Shown piece by piece: positions 1-9,681 of a stretch of DNA of 64,000 nt (position 1 is its first letter; each line of letters opens with the position of its first letter). Made by a program: the position numbers and the translations under genes. Below the pieces are notes generated by a model. The model saw only the letters and a program-made list of their open reading frames with translations, was not told the DNA's origin and ran no database searches. The stretch is from VRUE01 sp963774405 (GTDB lineage: Bacteria; Actinomycetota; Thermoleophilia; Solirubrobacterales; 70-9): assembly GCA_963774405.1 (NCBI GenBank), contig CAVZEV010000004.1, positions 62,001-126,000 of the forward strand, given 5' to 3'.

Positions 1-612
1 GATGCCGTGGCGCTGGGCCCAGAGCGCGGCCTGGGTGCGGTCGGTGACGCCGATCCGCTCGAAGACCCGGGTGAGGTGCGCCTTGACGGTCTTCTCGCTG
101 ATCTCGAGGCGGCCGGCGATCAGCTTGTTGGGCAGGCCCTCCGCGACCAGCGCCAGCACCTCGCGCTCGCGCCCGGTCAGCTCCGCCTCGCGGCGGCCTG
201 CCCGCGCCGCCAGCACCTCGCTCGCTGCCTTCGGGGCCAGCGGCGCCTCGCCACGGGCGGCGGCCCGCACGGCGCCGAGCAGCTCCTCGGGTGAGGCGTC
301 CTTCAGCTGGTAGCCGAGCGCGCCGGCGTCGATCGCGCCGAGGATCCGCTCGCGGTCGGAGAAGGCGGTGAGGACGACGACGCGGGTCTCGGGCCTCGCA
401 GCGATGATTCGCCGCGTCGCCTCGATCCCGTCCAGGCGAGGCATCGAGAGGTCGATCAGGACGACCTCGGGCTCCAGCTCTGCCGCCATCTCGACCGCCT
501 GCTCGCCGTCGGCGGCGGCGCCGAGGAGCTCGATGTCCTCGGCGGCCCCCAGCAGCCCCTCGAGGCCGGCCCGCACCACCGGGTGGTCCTCGGCGAGCAG
601 CACGCGAATCAT
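1..612 (-). CDS. NarL/LuxR-family response regulator (3' end beyond window)
   Basis: DNA-binding half of a two-component system. Translated from the ATG at 612 on the minus strand, the protein starts MIRVLLAEDHPVVRAGLEGL and shows a receiver domain (residues 1 to about 120) with the acidic pair near LAEDHP, the phosphoacceptor Asp in VVLIDLSMP and the conserved VVLTA strand. A LuxR-type helix-turn-helix follows (about 140-204; LTGREREVLALVAEGL, then the recognition helix in SEKTVKAHL). About 204 residues are visible and the family is usually 210-220, so only a few codons are missing. Its ATG overlaps the TGA of the upstream histidine kinase, so the two are co-translated. Confidence 0.93.
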   Translation of the reverse strand, partial: MIRVLLAEDHPVVRAGLEGLLGAAEDIELLGAAADGEQAVEMAAELEPEVVLIDLSMPRLDGIEATRRIIAARPETRVVVLTAFSDRERILGAIDAGALGYQLKDASPEELLGAVRAAARGEAPLAPKAASEVLAARAGRREAELTGREREVLALVAEGLPNKLIAGRLEISEKTVKAHLTRVFERIGVTDRTQAALWAQRHGI

Positions 613-1941
613 CGCCGCGGCACCTCGATCGACACCCGCGTGCCGGTGCCCGAACCCGAATCGACGCTCAGCTTCGCTCCGCGCTGGTCGGCCAAATCGC
701 GCAGAAGCGCCAGGCCGAAGTGCCCTTCGCCGGCGCGCGGCCCGCGCCGGATCGAAGCCACGACCGTCATCGGAGACGGTCAGGGAGGTGCTTTCGGGGT
801 CCTGGCTCACGACGACGGTGAGCCTACGCGCCTCCGCGTGGGCAACGGCGTTGCGCACGGTCTCCTGGGCGACCCGGAAGAGCAGCGCCTCGTCCTCGGG
901 CTCGAGGTCCAGCTCCTCGGGGATGTCGACGCGCGCCTCGACACCACGCGCGGCGACGGGTGCGAGCAGGTCCGAGAGGGCCGGGCCGAGCCCCGCCTGG
1001 CGCAGGCTGGGCGGGTAGATCTCGACCAGCAGGGTGCGCAGGGCCCGCACGCTCTGGCGCGCCTGCTCCGCACCGTCGCGCAGCTCCGCCGCCGCTCCCT
1101 CCTCGCCCGCCGCCGCGGTGCGCTCGGCCGCCGCCGAGAGGCCGAAGGAGAGTCCGGCGAGGTCCTGGACGACGCCGTCGTGCAGGTCGCCGGCGATCCG
1201 CCGCCGCTCGTCCGCCGAGGCGTCGACCGCGCGCCGCAGCAGCTCCTCGCGCTCGCGGCTGCCGCGGCGCAGCCGCCGCGCCAGCGAGGCGGCGAGCGGC
1301 AGCTGGACCAGGTAGAGGGCGAGCAGAGCCGCGATCAGAGCCGGCAGGAAGGAGAGCCAGACGTTGCGGGCGCCGGAGGAGATCGAGCTGAAGTGCTGGT
1401 AGGCCTCGAACAGCAGCGGCCGCCCGGCCGGGGTGCGCACCGGCAGGTAGACCTCGAGCAGCTTTCCGAGCCCCCGCTCGGAGCGGTTCTCGGGCAGCGA
1501 GAGGTCGCTGACGCCGGAGTCGACGGTGCCGTTGCGAAGCGAGGCGACCTCGTCGGCGCCGAGCTTGAAGCGCTGCCCGATCAGCGCCCGGTCGTCGGAG
1601 TAGACCACTCGGCCGGCGGGCGTCCACAGCTTGACGCGGACGATCGGGCCGCGCAGCACCCTTTCGCGGACGACGCGGTCGAAGCGGGCGACCGCTGCGG
1701 GCCGCCCCCGGACCAGGCCCTCGGTGAGGTTCGGTTCGACGATTCCGCGGCCGACGATCCGGGTCACGTCGCGGGCGTTCTTCAGCGCCTCGCTGGTGCC
1801 GACGTTGCGCAGGATCAGGAAGCTGACGACGGCAACCACCGCGAAGGCGACGAGTCCGGCGAGCGCGAAGCGCCCGACCGCGCCCCCGACCGACGGCTCG
1901 CTGCGGACTCCCCCTCGCGACCCGCGCTCTCTCAGCTGCAT
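609..1941 (-). CDS. NarL-type sensor histidine kinase, one frameshift
   Basis: Membrane sensor kinase paired with the regulator immediately downstream. From the ATG at 1941 the reading gives an N-terminal membrane segment (about residues 25-45), a periplasmic sensor region, a second membrane segment before LARRLRRGSRERE, and a HisKA_3 dimerisation motif DLHDGVVQDLAG carrying the phospho-His. The HATPase_c domain has an N box near ETVRNAVAHAEA and a G box SDDGRGFDP. The frame is lost at about 731-750: the tail GEGHFGLALLRDLADQRG and VSIEVPRR lies in another frame and ends at the TGA overlapping the regulator start. Total length is 1 modulo 3. Removing one C in the GC-rich stretch restores a full kinase, so an indel error is more likely than decay. 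Confidence 0.85.
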
Positions 1942-1996
1942 GGCTTCATGTTGACGTTTGGCCAACTCGCGGCTCGACACGGTTTACTGCGTCCTC

Positions 1997-2527
1997 GTGA
2001 TCTTCTACTCGATGAGCCTCTCGGCCGACGGCTACATCGCCGGGCCCGACGGAAGCTTCGACTGGGCGGTGCCCAGCGAGGAGCTGCATCGGTTCCACAA
2101 TGAGCGGGTCGCCGCGATCGACGCCCAGCTGCTCGGCCGGCGCCTCTACGAGACGATGCTCGTCTGGGACACCGAGGAGTTCTCCGACCCCGTGATGGCG
2201 GAGTTCGCCGAGATCTGGCGCCCGCTCGAGAAGATCGTGTTCTCGACCACGCTGACGAGCGTCGAGGACAGCAACCGCCTCGCCGGCGGGACGCTCGAGG
2301 AGGAGATCGCCGCGCTCGGGGACCGGAGGATCGCGGTCGGCGGTGCCGGCCTGGCGGCGGAATGCATGCGGCGCGGGCTGGTCGACGAGTTCGAGCTGTT
2401 CGTCATCCCGATCGTGGTCGGCGGCGGTACTCCGTACTTCCCGCCGGACGTGCAGATCGACCTCGAGCTGGTCGAGACCCGCAGCTTCGGCGCGACCGTG
2501 TACCTGCGCTACCGCCGGCGCGGCTAG
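1997..2527 (+). CDS. Dihydrofolate reductase/RibD_C-family protein
   Basis: Small stand-alone RibD C-terminal domain protein (YwjB/YyaP type), predicted NADPH-dependent reductase of unknown substrate. Features seen: the N-terminal SMSLSADGYIAGPDGSFDW strand-helix region, LLGRRLYETM, the glycine motif AVGGAGLAAE, and the C-terminal LFVIPIVVGGGTPYF. The frame is also open from an ATG at 1958, but the family normally begins right before the first beta strand, so I chose GTG at 1997 (VIFYSMSLS). It is divergent from the histidine kinase, whose ATG is 55 bp away. About 176 residues, normal for the family. Confidence 0.85.
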   Translation: MIFYSMSLSADGYIAGPDGSFDWAVPSEELHRFHNERVAAIDAQLLGRRLYETMLVWDTEEFSDPVMAEFAEIWRPLEKIVFSTTLTSVEDSNRLAGGTLEEEIAALGDRRIAVGGAGLAAECMRRGLVDEFELFVIPIVVGGGTPYFPPDVQIDLELVETRSFGATVYLRYRRRG

Positions 2528-3919
2528 CGGTCAACCGGGGCCGTGAGCTTCTCCAGCGCCTCGATGCCGGGGCTCACCGCGGCGCGGAACCGCTCCGTTG
2601 CGGCCGCCAGGTCGCCGTCGAGCGCTTGGCCGGGGGGCACCCGCGACGGATTCAGGGCCACGCCGTCGGCCCACTCCTTGATATCGGGCTCTGCCGTGTA
2701 GGCGAGCGACGCGCGGCCGCCGAGGGCCTGCATCAGGGCCCAGTCGGTGGGCGTGTCGGAGAGAGGCGAAGGGGGGCATATCCGGTTCTTCTCGGCGTCG
2801 TCTTCCCGGGCTGCCTCCACGTAGCCGATCAGCGCCGCGGCCAGGCACGGGAAGCCCGCGCGGACCGGCTGGATCGTGATCGAGCGCTCGCCCCAGATCG
2901 GCACCAGCCGGGGGTATCGCAGGCCGGCCGCGGCGCAGTGGACGACCGCCGCGTGTCGCGTCGATGCGTGCCTCGCCCTCGCTCAGCTCGATCCGCCCGG
3001 GCTCGACCCGGCGGATGTGCCCGAGCCGCACCACTCGCTCGATGCTGCGCAGCAGGTCGAGCTCCCACTGGGCGAGCGTCGGCGTCTTCGCCATCGTCGG
3101 CGTCAGCGAGCGGTCGATGCGAAGCATCACTCCCGCCGCCTCCATCCGCATGAAGAGGTCGTCCGGCGAGGCGGCTTCGTAGGCCGCCTCCATGACGTCG
3201 GCCGCCATCCCGATGAACACCGCCGGGTCGGGCTGGACGACCGCGCGGTTCAACATCCACGGCTCGCGGGGTCGAACCCAGCGGATCGAATCGGGGTCGA
3301 CTCCGTTTGCGAGCAGCCACACGCAGGCGTCGGTGGCCGTCTTGCCGGAGCCGACGATGACGAATTCCCGCGGCGCCGTCTGCAGCTTTGGCAGGTCGTT
3401 GACGGGCAGCGCCCGGACCCCGTCGGCGACGCCGAACGGCGGCGCGGTGGTCGCGGGGATCTCGGGAGCGAGGTAGCGCGCGTCGACGATCCGGCAATCC
3501 GCTCCGACCTCGTATCTCTCCCCGGAGAGGCGCGAGACGAACGAGCCGTCGCCGAGGTACTCGCAACTCGGGTGAAACTGCACGCGCCCGGAGGGCACGA
3601 GCTGCTCGTTCAGCACCCGCTCGTAATAGGCGCAGATCTCGGGAGCGGTGGCACGTTGGTGCAGGCCGGCCTCGGGGCCTTCGCTCTGGATCGATCCGGA
3701 GCCCAGGAGCGTCGAGCCGACCCCGTAGAACGAAGATGCCTGATGCAACCGCACGAACGGATACGCATCGAGCCAGTGGCCACCGGGGCCGGGCCTCCGA
3801 TCGACCAGGGCGACCCGCACGTTGGCATGGCCGGTGAGGGCATCGGCGAACGCCATGCCCGACGCCCCGGCCCCGACCACCAGGTAATCGGCTTCGAGCA
3901 GGCGCGGCATCCCGGTCAT
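2524..3919 (-). CDS. FAD/NAD(P)-binding flavoprotein, one frameshift
   Basis: Soluble flavoprotein of the pyridine nucleotide-disulfide oxidoreductase/monooxygenase type. The N terminus has an FAD Rossmann motif (VVGAGASGMAFADAL), an RPGPGGHWLDAYPFVRLHQ stretch typical of monooxygenase-like proteins, and a second dinucleotide fold (VIVGSGKTATDACVWLL, about residue 190). The frame breaks at about 2950, after EARIDA; the C-terminal part (HCAAAGLRYPRLVPIWGERS to the end at 2524) is in another frame. Removing one A near the break joins the halves into about 464 residues. Length is 1 modulo 3. Substrate not predictable. Its stop almost touches the RibD_C-like gene end on the other strand. Confidence 0.82.
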
Positions 3920-4023
3920 TCAATCGCCTGCGAGGGGTCATGCCAAGCCGAGGCAGTTCCGGCGGAGCCCTTGCCTGCCGGCTTGCGAGCCGTCTCGCTC
4001 GGCTCTAGGCTCCTCGGCACCTC

Positions 4024-5445
4024 ATGGCCCGATGCTTGAGATTCGCACGAAGTCCGCGGCGGGGAGCTCTCCTTGTGGTGCTCGCGGTTGCGCTGGCGGC
4101 ACCGGCACCGGCGTCCGCTGACTTTGGCTTTCTCGACAAGTGGGGAGGCCCGGGCACCGGCGACGGCCAGTTCACGGGGGCCAGGGGCCTGACGATCGAC
4201 TCCGCCGGGGACGTCTACGTTGTCGATGGCGACAACTCCACCTACAACCGTGTCCAGAAGTTCACGCCCGGTGGCGGTTTCATCACCAAGTTCGGCAACG
4301 TCGGCTCCGCCCCGGACGGGTTCTACGGCTGGGGCGTGGCCGCCGCCACGTCCTCCAACGTTTACGTCATCGACGAGTTCAACAAGCGGATCCAGCAGTA
4401 CACCTCCATCGTGCCGCCGGCCGCCTATGCGTACTCCACGACCTTCGGTGGCCCGGGCTCGGGCGATGGCCAGCTCTCCTCGCCGCGGGGCGCGGCGGTC
4501 GACTCCAGCGGCAACCTCTACGTCGCCGAATACGGCAACAGCCGCATCCAGAAGTTCGACGGGAGCGGCGCATACGTCACCGACTGGGGAAGCAATGGCT
4601 CGGGCGACGGGCAGATGAACCAGCCATATGACGTGACCGTCGCCCCGGACGGCAGCGTATATGTCGCGGACACGGCGAATCACCGCATCCAGAAGTTCAC
4701 ATCGAGCGGCGGGTTCCTCGGAAAATGGGGAGGCGCCGGCTCGGGCGATGGCCAGCTCGTGCAGCCGGAAGGCGTCGCCACCGACTCCGTCGGCAACGTC
4801 TACGTCGCCGACAGCGGCAACGACCGCATCCAGAAGTTCAGCGCTGACGGTGCATTCATCGCCAAGTTCGGCAGTACTGGGGCGGGAGACGGCCAGCTGA
4901 ACAGGCCGTCCGATGTCGCGGTCGACGCCTCCGGAGCTGTCTACGTCCTCGATGGAGGAAACAGCCGCGTGCAGAAGTTCGGCGAGGGAGGCGCACCGAT
5001 CTCGACCGTTCCCCAGGGGTCGAGTTCGCCTCCAGACCCAGGCCCGGGGAAAGCTCCCAAAAAGAAATCGGGGATCTGGCACCTGATCCCGCCCGGACCC
5101 GGCTGCGAGACGAAGAACGGGATGATGTGCTTCGTCGAAATCGTCATCCCCGAACCGGGTGAAGTGACGGCGAGCACGCCGGCCCATGGCGCCGCCACCT
5201 CGTCGCTCGCGATGCGCGGGCGCAAGTCGAAGTCGAAACCCGGCATCCAGCGCGTCAAGCGCCGGGTTGCCGAGCCGAAGACGATCCGCCTTGTGCTCCG
5301 GCTCAACAGGGCGGCAAAGAAGATCGTGCGCCACAAAGGCAAGATCGCGGTCCGCGTGCGCCTCACCTTCAATCCAAAGGCGGGCCGGCCGACCGGCACG
5401 ACGCGCATCTTCACCTTCAAGACGGCGCCGAAGAAACGGCGCTAG
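4024..5445 (+). CDS. Secreted NHL-repeat beta-propeller protein
   Basis: Exported protein: basic N terminus and hydrophobic core (ALLVVLAVALAAPAPASA) form a signal peptide of about 32 residues. Residues about 38-325 hold around six NHL repeats, each with a W/KFG...GSGDGQ turn and a VDSSGNLYVAEYGNSRIQKF-type blade. A Pro/Lys-rich linker follows (PPDPGPGKAPKKKSG), then a basic C-terminal beta-rich tail (IRLVLRLNRAAKKIVRHKGK) resembling tails of other secreted proteins in this window. NHL propellers usually bind proteins or ligands; no catalytic residues are visible, so the function is unknown. Confidence 0.88.
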   Translation: MARCLRFARSPRRGALLVVLAVALAAPAPASADFGFLDKWGGPGTGDGQFTGARGLTIDSAGDVYVVDGDNSTYNRVQKFTPGGGFITKFGNVGSAPDGFYGWGVAAATSSNVYVIDEFNKRIQQYTSIVPPAAYAYSTTFGGPGSGDGQLSSPRGAAVDSSGNLYVAEYGNSRIQKFDGSGAYVTDWGSNGSGDGQMNQPYDVTVAPDGSVYVADTANHRIQKFTSSGGFLGKWGGAGSGDGQLVQPEGVATDSVGNVYVADSGNDRIQKFSADGAFIAKFGSTGAGDGQLNRPSDVAVDASGAVYVLDGGNSRVQKFGEGGAPISTVPQGSSSPPDPGPGKAPKKKSGIWHLIPPGPGCETKNGMMCFVEIVIPEPGEVTASTPAHGAATSSLAMRGRKSKSKPGIQRVKRRVAEPKTIRLVLRLNRAAKKIVRHKGKIAVRVRLTFNPKAGRPTGTTRIFTFKTAPKKRR

Positions 5446-5533
5446 GGCCCCGCTTCCGCCATCTGTAGGGTTGTCGCGTCGCCCCACGGGCGAGATCGGC
5501 GAGGCACCCGGCCAGTCGATCAGCGAGAACTCT

Positions 5534-7021
5534 GTGCCCAACTTCGCCGCATACCTCCCTGACCGTGCCCGGCTGCCCTCGGCCGGCCTGCTGCGGGTCG
5601 AGATGCTCGCCGGCCTCGTCGTCGCCCTGGCATTGATCCCGGAGGCGATCTCCTTCTCGATCATCGCCGGGGTCGATCCGCGGGTTGGCCTCTTCGCCTC
5701 CTTCACGATGGCGGTGGCGATCGCCTTCACCGGCGGCCGCCCGGCGATGATCTCGGCGGCGACCGGGGCGATGGCGCTGGTCGTCGTCTCACTGGTCTCC
5801 GAGCACGGGGTCGAGTACCTGCTGGCGGCGACGATCCTCGCCGGGGCGATCCAGATCGGGCTCGGACTGCTCGGCGTCGCCAAGCTGATGCGCTTCGTGC
5901 CGCGCTCGGTGATGACCGGGTTCGTCAACGCCCTGGCGATCCTGATCTTCCTCGCCCAGATCCCGCACCTGACCGACGGCGGCGCCGCCGTCTACGCGCT
6001 GGTCGCCGCCGGCCTCGCCGTGATGTACCTGCTGCCCAGGCTGACCAAGGCCGTGCCGGCACCCCTCGTCGCGATCGTGCTGCTGACCGTCGTCTGCGTC
6101 GTCGGCGGAATCGGCGTCCCCACCGTGGGCGACGAGGGCCGGCTGCCCGAAGCGCTGCCGGTCCTCGGCATCCCGGCGGTCCCCTTCTCGCTCGGGACCC
6201 TGGCGATCATCGCGCCCTACTCGTTCACGCTGGCGGTCGTCGGCCTGCTCGAGTCGCTGATGACGGCGAAGCTGGTCGACGACATCACCGAGACGGGCTC
6301 CGACAAGGACCGCGAGTCGCGCGGGCAGGGCATCGCCAACGTGATCACCGGCTTCTTCGGCGGCATGGCCGGCTGCGCGATGATCGGCCAGACGATGATC
6401 AACGTCCGCACCAGCGGCGCCCGCACCCGGATCTCGACCTTCTGCGCCGGCGCCTTCCTCCTGGTCCTGGTCGTCGGCCTCGGCAGCGTCGTCGCGGTGA
6501 TCCCGATGGCGGCCCTGGTCGCGGTGATGATCCTCGTCGCCGTCTCGACCTTCGACTGGCACTCGATCGCGCCCGCGACCCTGCGCCGGATGCCGCGCGG
6601 GGAGACGGTGATCATGGCCGTCACCGTGGCGGGCACCGTCGCCACCCACAACCTGGCGATCGGCGTCGCCGCCGGTGTCCTGACCGCGATGGCGGTCTTC
6701 GCCCGCCGGGTCGCGCATCTGGTCGAAGTCGACCGCGTCCTCGACCCCGACGGCAGCAGCTGCCTGTACTCGGTCCACGGCGAGGTCTTCTTCGCCTCCG
6801 ATCAGGAGTTGATCGAAGCGTTCCGCTACGCCGAGGACCCGCCGAGCGTGATCATCGACTTCTCCCGTGCCCACCTCTGGGACGCCTCCGCGATTGCCGC
6901 CGTCGACGCGATCGAAGGGCACTACCAACGCCACGACATCGAGCTCTCGATCACCGGGCTCAACGAGCGCAGCGGCGCGCTGCACCAACGGCTCTCCGGC
7001 CAGGCGGCGGCAGCCCACTAG
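5534..7021 (+). CDS. SulP-family anion transporter with STAS domain
   Basis: Inner-membrane anion permease of the SLC26/SulP family (sulfate, bicarbonate or organic anions). The frame is open well upstream, but the family start matches GTG at 5534 (VPNFAAYLPDRARLPS), giving about 495 residues. Motifs: the first membrane helix LRVEMLAGLVVALALIPEAI, GLFASFTMAVAIAFTGGRPA, many hydrophobic segments, and a C-terminal STAS domain (from about LVEVDRVLDPDGS) with VIIDFSRAHLWDASAIAAVD. It is on the short side for SulP, which is usual for bacterial versions. The STAS domain probably regulates transport. Substrate not assignable. Confidence 0.92.
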   Translation: MPNFAAYLPDRARLPSAGLLRVEMLAGLVVALALIPEAISFSIIAGVDPRVGLFASFTMAVAIAFTGGRPAMISAATGAMALVVVSLVSEHGVEYLLAATILAGAIQIGLGLLGVAKLMRFVPRSVMTGFVNALAILIFLAQIPHLTDGGAAVYALVAAGLAVMYLLPRLTKAVPAPLVAIVLLTVVCVVGGIGVPTVGDEGRLPEALPVLGIPAVPFSLGTLAIIAPYSFTLAVVGLLESLMTAKLVDDITETGSDKDRESRGQGIANVITGFFGGMAGCAMIGQTMINVRTSGARTRISTFCAGAFLLVLVVGLGSVVAVIPMAALVAVMILVAVSTFDWHSIAPATLRRMPRGETVIMAVTVAGTVATHNLAIGVAAGVLTAMAVFARRVAHLVEVDRVLDPDGSSCLYSVHGEVFFASDQELIEAFRYAEDPPSVIIDFSRAHLWDASAIAAVDAIEGHYQRHDIELSITGLNERSGALHQRLSGQAAAAH

Positions 7022-7156
7022 CCAGGAGCAGGCAATGGTCGGAGCTCCACGCCGTCACGTCGGCCAGGAGCCGGTTCTCACGTCGTTCAGCGAATCCAAA
7101 GTCGACCGCGAAGACCCGAAGTTCAGGGCTTTGGATCCGCCCTCTAGACTTTTTCT

Positions 7157-7411
7157 ATGGCCACGCGCGACCGGATAGTCCACGTTACCCCCGATGCCTA
7201 TGACCGTCTGGAGCGGGAGGCGGGCCGTCGCGGTGTGCAACCGGACAAACTCGCCGACGAGCTGCTCGCGGCCGAGTTGGCCCCCGCAAGCTCTGACCTG
7301 GAGGCCATCCTGGCCGACCTAGCCGATGTCCGTGGCCGGGTTCGCGGTCCGGTCGATGCCGTCGCTGTGGTTCGCGAAGGCCGCGAAGAACTTGAGCAGC
7401 GCGGCCTTTGA
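7157..7411 (+). CDS. Antitoxin of a VapBC-like module
   Basis: Small 84-residue protein directly upstream of a PIN-domain toxin, overlapping it by 4 bp (the TTG start of the toxin lies in the antitoxin TGA). The N terminus (RIVHVTPDAYDRLEREAGRR) resembles a ribbon-helix-helix DNA-binding domain and the C-terminal half is an acidic amphipathic helix expected to fold into the toxin groove. Such antitoxins usually repress their own promoter. Sequence alone does not fix the antitoxin subfamily. Confidence 0.8.
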   Translation: MATRDRIVHVTPDAYDRLEREAGRRGVQPDKLADELLAAELAPASSDLEAILADLADVRGRVRGPVDAVAVVREGREELEQRGL

Positions 7412-7830
7412 CGGTCGTCCTCGATTCGAACGTCGCCGTGGCGCTGGCGATCGACGCCGAGCGCGCGCCCGTCGTTGAAGAACTACTCCGCGCCTGGGAG
7501 GAGGCGAAAGAGGCTCTGCACGCGCCGTCGCTCTTTCGCTTCGAGGTGGCCAACGCCCTGACGCGCAACATTGCGGCAGGCAAGATCGACTCCGCCGATG
7601 CGAAAATCGCATGGCAGCGAATCGTCGCGATTGAGATCAGCTTGCACGGCTTGACCGATGGCCCGGCTGTCATAGCCGTAGCTCGCAAGCTCAAGCGCGA
7701 GAGCGCCTACGACGCCGCCTACATCGCCTTGGCCCAGGTGCTCGACGCTGAGCTGTGGACACTCGACGGCCCGCTCTTCCGCAACGCTGCCGATACAGAT
7801 TTGCCGGTGCGACTGATCGGAGCGAGCTGA
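7408..7830 (+). CDS. vapC: PIN-domain toxin (VapC-like ribonuclease)
   Basis: Predicted Mg-dependent endoribonuclease toxin of about 140 residues, the normal VapC size. All PIN acidic positions are visible: Asp in VVLDSNVAVAL at the N terminus, Glu in FRFEVANALTR, Asp in SAYDAAYIALAQ and Asp in LWTLDGPLFRNA. Translation starts with TTG at 7408, coupled to the upstream antitoxin. VapC toxins cut tRNA or rRNA; the target here cannot be predicted. Confidence 0.9.
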   Translation: MTVVLDSNVAVALAIDAERAPVVEELLRAWEEAKEALHAPSLFRFEVANALTRNIAAGKIDSADAKIAWQRIVAIEISLHGLTDGPAVIAVARKLKRESAYDAAYIALAQVLDAELWTLDGPLFRNAADTDLPVRLIGAS

Positions 7831-7928
7831 GCTCCAAACCCTCGACACTTTCTCGGTAGTTCTCCGTAGCCACGGTTGGGGTGGAACGCCGATGCGCCCG
7901 AATCAGGGGCGCCCCTACCATCGTTCTC

Positions 7929-8663
7929 ATGACCGAGATCGAGACGAGGCGCCGGTCGGCCGGGGGGAACGAGGTCACGCTGCTCAACAGGTCAAAAGAC
8001 CGTGTAATGCGCTGGATCGACTCCGATCTCGTCGGAATTCCCGCCACTCTCTACACCTTCGGGGTACTGGCCATCAGCCTCGCCGCGTTTCGGTTCGTCG
8101 GGGGGTTCGCGGGGGTGATCGTCGCCCTTGCCCTCTGGGTGCCGATGGTGCTCTTTGCGATCCAGGGGCGCGGCAGCGCGTCCCGGCCGTTGCGGGTTTC
8201 GGCCCCGACCGGGCCGCGTCATCGGGTGCTGGTGATCGCGAATCAAGGGCTCGATGACTCGGCCCTGTGCGAGGACGTCTGTGCTCGCGCCAGGCACGCT
8301 GACGTGGAAGCGATGATCCTCGCGCCTGTGGTTGCCTCCTCCCGCCTTGGCGATCTCACCGACGACGTCGACGAGGAGCTGGCGCTCGCGGGCCGCCGCG
8401 TCGAGGTCGCACTTCGAACCTTGCGGGCGAAGGGAGTCAGGGCCACCGGCCGGGCAACCGTCGCCGACCCGGTGGAGGCCCTGCTCGACGGCCTCGGGGA
8501 GTTCCCGCCGAACGAGATCATCACGATGCCCGGCTCCGAGCGGCATTGGGGGGCGGCAGACGAGCTTGTGGGTCGGGTGCGATCGGAGGTCGGTCTCCCG
8601 GTCACGGTCGTCTCTCCCTTGGTTGCCGGAAACGCCACACATATCCCTTCAGGGGATGAATAG
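7929..8663 (+). CDS. Membrane-anchored protein with universal-stress-like domain
   Basis: About 244 residues from the ATG at 7929 (MTEIETRRRSAGG); the open frame starts earlier but without a credible start. Two membrane helices lie at about residues 35-85 (VGIPATLYTFGVLAISLAAF and VGGFAGVIVALALWVPMVLF). The cytosolic C-terminal part has an alpha/beta fold resembling universal stress proteins: HRVLVIANQGLDDSALCEDV, DVEAMILAPVV, and a final VGLPVTVVSPLV strand. A membrane-tethered UspA-like sensor is possible but unproven. A strong bidirectional hairpin follows. Confidence 0.72.
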   Translation: MTEIETRRRSAGGNEVTLLNRSKDRVMRWIDSDLVGIPATLYTFGVLAISLAAFRFVGGFAGVIVALALWVPMVLFAIQGRGSASRPLRVSAPTGPRHRVLVIANQGLDDSALCEDVCARARHADVEAMILAPVVASSRLGDLTDDVDEELALAGRRVEVALRTLRAKGVRATGRATVADPVEALLDGLGEFPPNEIITMPGSERHWGAADELVGRVRSEVGLPVTVVSPLVAGNATHIPSGDE

Positions 8664-8720
8664 TGAATTCGTGGCTGCAAACGATCGAAACAACCCGAAA
8701 CGACCCAAATCCTCGGATTC

Positions 8721-8753
8721 GGGAGGGCGGCGAACTCGGAGCGCCGCCCTCCC
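8721..8753. terminator. Bidirectional terminator hairpin
   Basis: Perfect inverted repeat with 12-bp arms (GGGAGGGCGGCG at 8721-8732 and its complement at 8742-8753) and a 9-nt loop, between two convergent genes ending at 8663 and 8799. Position and strength fit a shared intrinsic terminator, although no long U-tract follows. Confidence 0.75.
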
Positions 8754-8798
8754 GATCAACCGTCGAAGGGTCCAGCTGGCCGGAAAATTTGAGTAGTC

Positions 8799-9506
8799 CT
8801 AACCTCGCCTGCGGTCGGCCGGGGACTTGGTTCCAGGTGGCCGATCCGACACGAAGCCGAACAGCGCGACAGAAATCGGGATCGCCTCCTCTCCTTTCGC
8901 GATTTCGCCGGCCGACTCAGCCTCAATTTTGATTATGTCTTCGAGGAACTCGTCGGCCCGCTCATGGAGGCGTTTGCACCCCTTCTCGGTGAGGTCCATT
9001 GGAACCCAGTCGGCGTGCATGTCGTCGCGCTGGTAGAAGGTGCGCGCCTTCAGCGCCTCATGCATGTCCCGTTCAGCGTCCCGAATGATCTTGCCCAGCA
9101 ACTCGAGGCGCGACGACTTCGGAAGGTCCGCCGCCATGCCTTCTGGAACGATGATCCGCTCTACGGCCCGGTAGAAGTGCTCGACGGCCCCACGGCGTGG
9201 CTCGGTCTTGACCATTTCGATCATCTCGAAATCGCGAAGGACTTTGACGTGGTAGCTGACCTGGCTCAGGCCCTCGTCAAGCTCCTTCGACATTTCGTTG
9301 GGGCTCCAAGCGCGACCGTTGACGAGAGTCAGAATCTGCACCCGCAGGGGGTGGGACAGCGCCTTCATCAGCCGCTGATCGACCGGTTCGAGTTCTGAGC
9401 GCTCCTTGATCCGCGGTCGCGGTACGCGGTCCTCGGGATTTGCCTTTGTCGACTTTTTCGCGGCCCTGCCTTTGGCCTTGGCCCTGCCCTTCGCTTTGGC
9501 TGCCAT
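8799..9506 (-). CDS. ArsR-type winged-helix transcriptional regulator
   Basis: DNA-binding regulator of about 235 residues. A Lys/Ala-rich N-terminal extension (first 25 residues, KAKGRAKAKGRAAKK) precedes a winged-helix domain: LMKALSHPLRVQILTLVNGR, NEMSKELDEGLSQVSYHVKV (recognition helix) and the wing EMVKTEPRRGAVEHFYRAVE. The C-terminal half is helical and acidic and may sense or dimerise. The basic tail suggests extra non-specific DNA contact. A perfect 8-bp inverted repeat lies 42 bp upstream and is a likely autoregulatory operator. Confidence 0.87.
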   Translation of the reverse strand: MAAKAKGRAKAKGRAAKKSTKANPEDRVPRPRIKERSELEPVDQRLMKALSHPLRVQILTLVNGRAWSPNEMSKELDEGLSQVSYHVKVLRDFEMIEMVKTEPRRGAVEHFYRAVERIIVPEGMAADLPKSSRLELLGKIIRDAERDMHEALKARTFYQRDDMHADWVPMDLTEKGCKRLHERADEFLEDIIKIEAESAGEIAKGEEAIPISVALFGFVSDRPPGTKSPADRRRG

Positions 9507-9547
9507 GCCGAAGCTCCTCTCGTCGTTTGCGGTACTCCGTCTGTATC

Positions 9548-9567
9548 CAATCGGTACAGACCGATTG
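9548..9567. promoter_or_regulatory. Palindromic operator candidate for the winged-helix regulator
   Basis: CAATCGGT, a 4-nt spacer and ACCGATTG form a perfect inverted repeat upstream of the regulator start at 9506. An outer CTGT/ACAG pair (9541-9576) extends the symmetry. Spacing and symmetry fit a dimeric winged-helix protein binding its own promoter; this is inferred from position. Confidence 0.6.
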
Positions 9568-9627
9568 TTTGGACAGAAAAGTAGCCGTATTGGACGGGCG
9601 AGTTCGCTGCTTTCCTTGATTGCTAGG

Positions 9628-9652
9628 GTCTTTTTCTTTTAATCAAAAAGAC
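9628..9652. other. AT-rich hairpin
   Basis: GTCTTTTT and AAAAAGAC form an 8-bp inverted repeat around a 9-nt loop. It sits between the regulator promoter and a short ORF with a strong ribosome-binding site. It could be a terminator or part of a leader; nothing decides between them. Confidence 0.4.
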
Positions 9653-9681
9653 TTGCGGCAATGGGAAGGGAGGTGATCTGC

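Noticed and set aside
3916..5928. A 670-codon minus-strand open frame
   Set aside because: Antisense to the NHL and SulP genes, both with convincing signal peptide, repeats or membrane helices.
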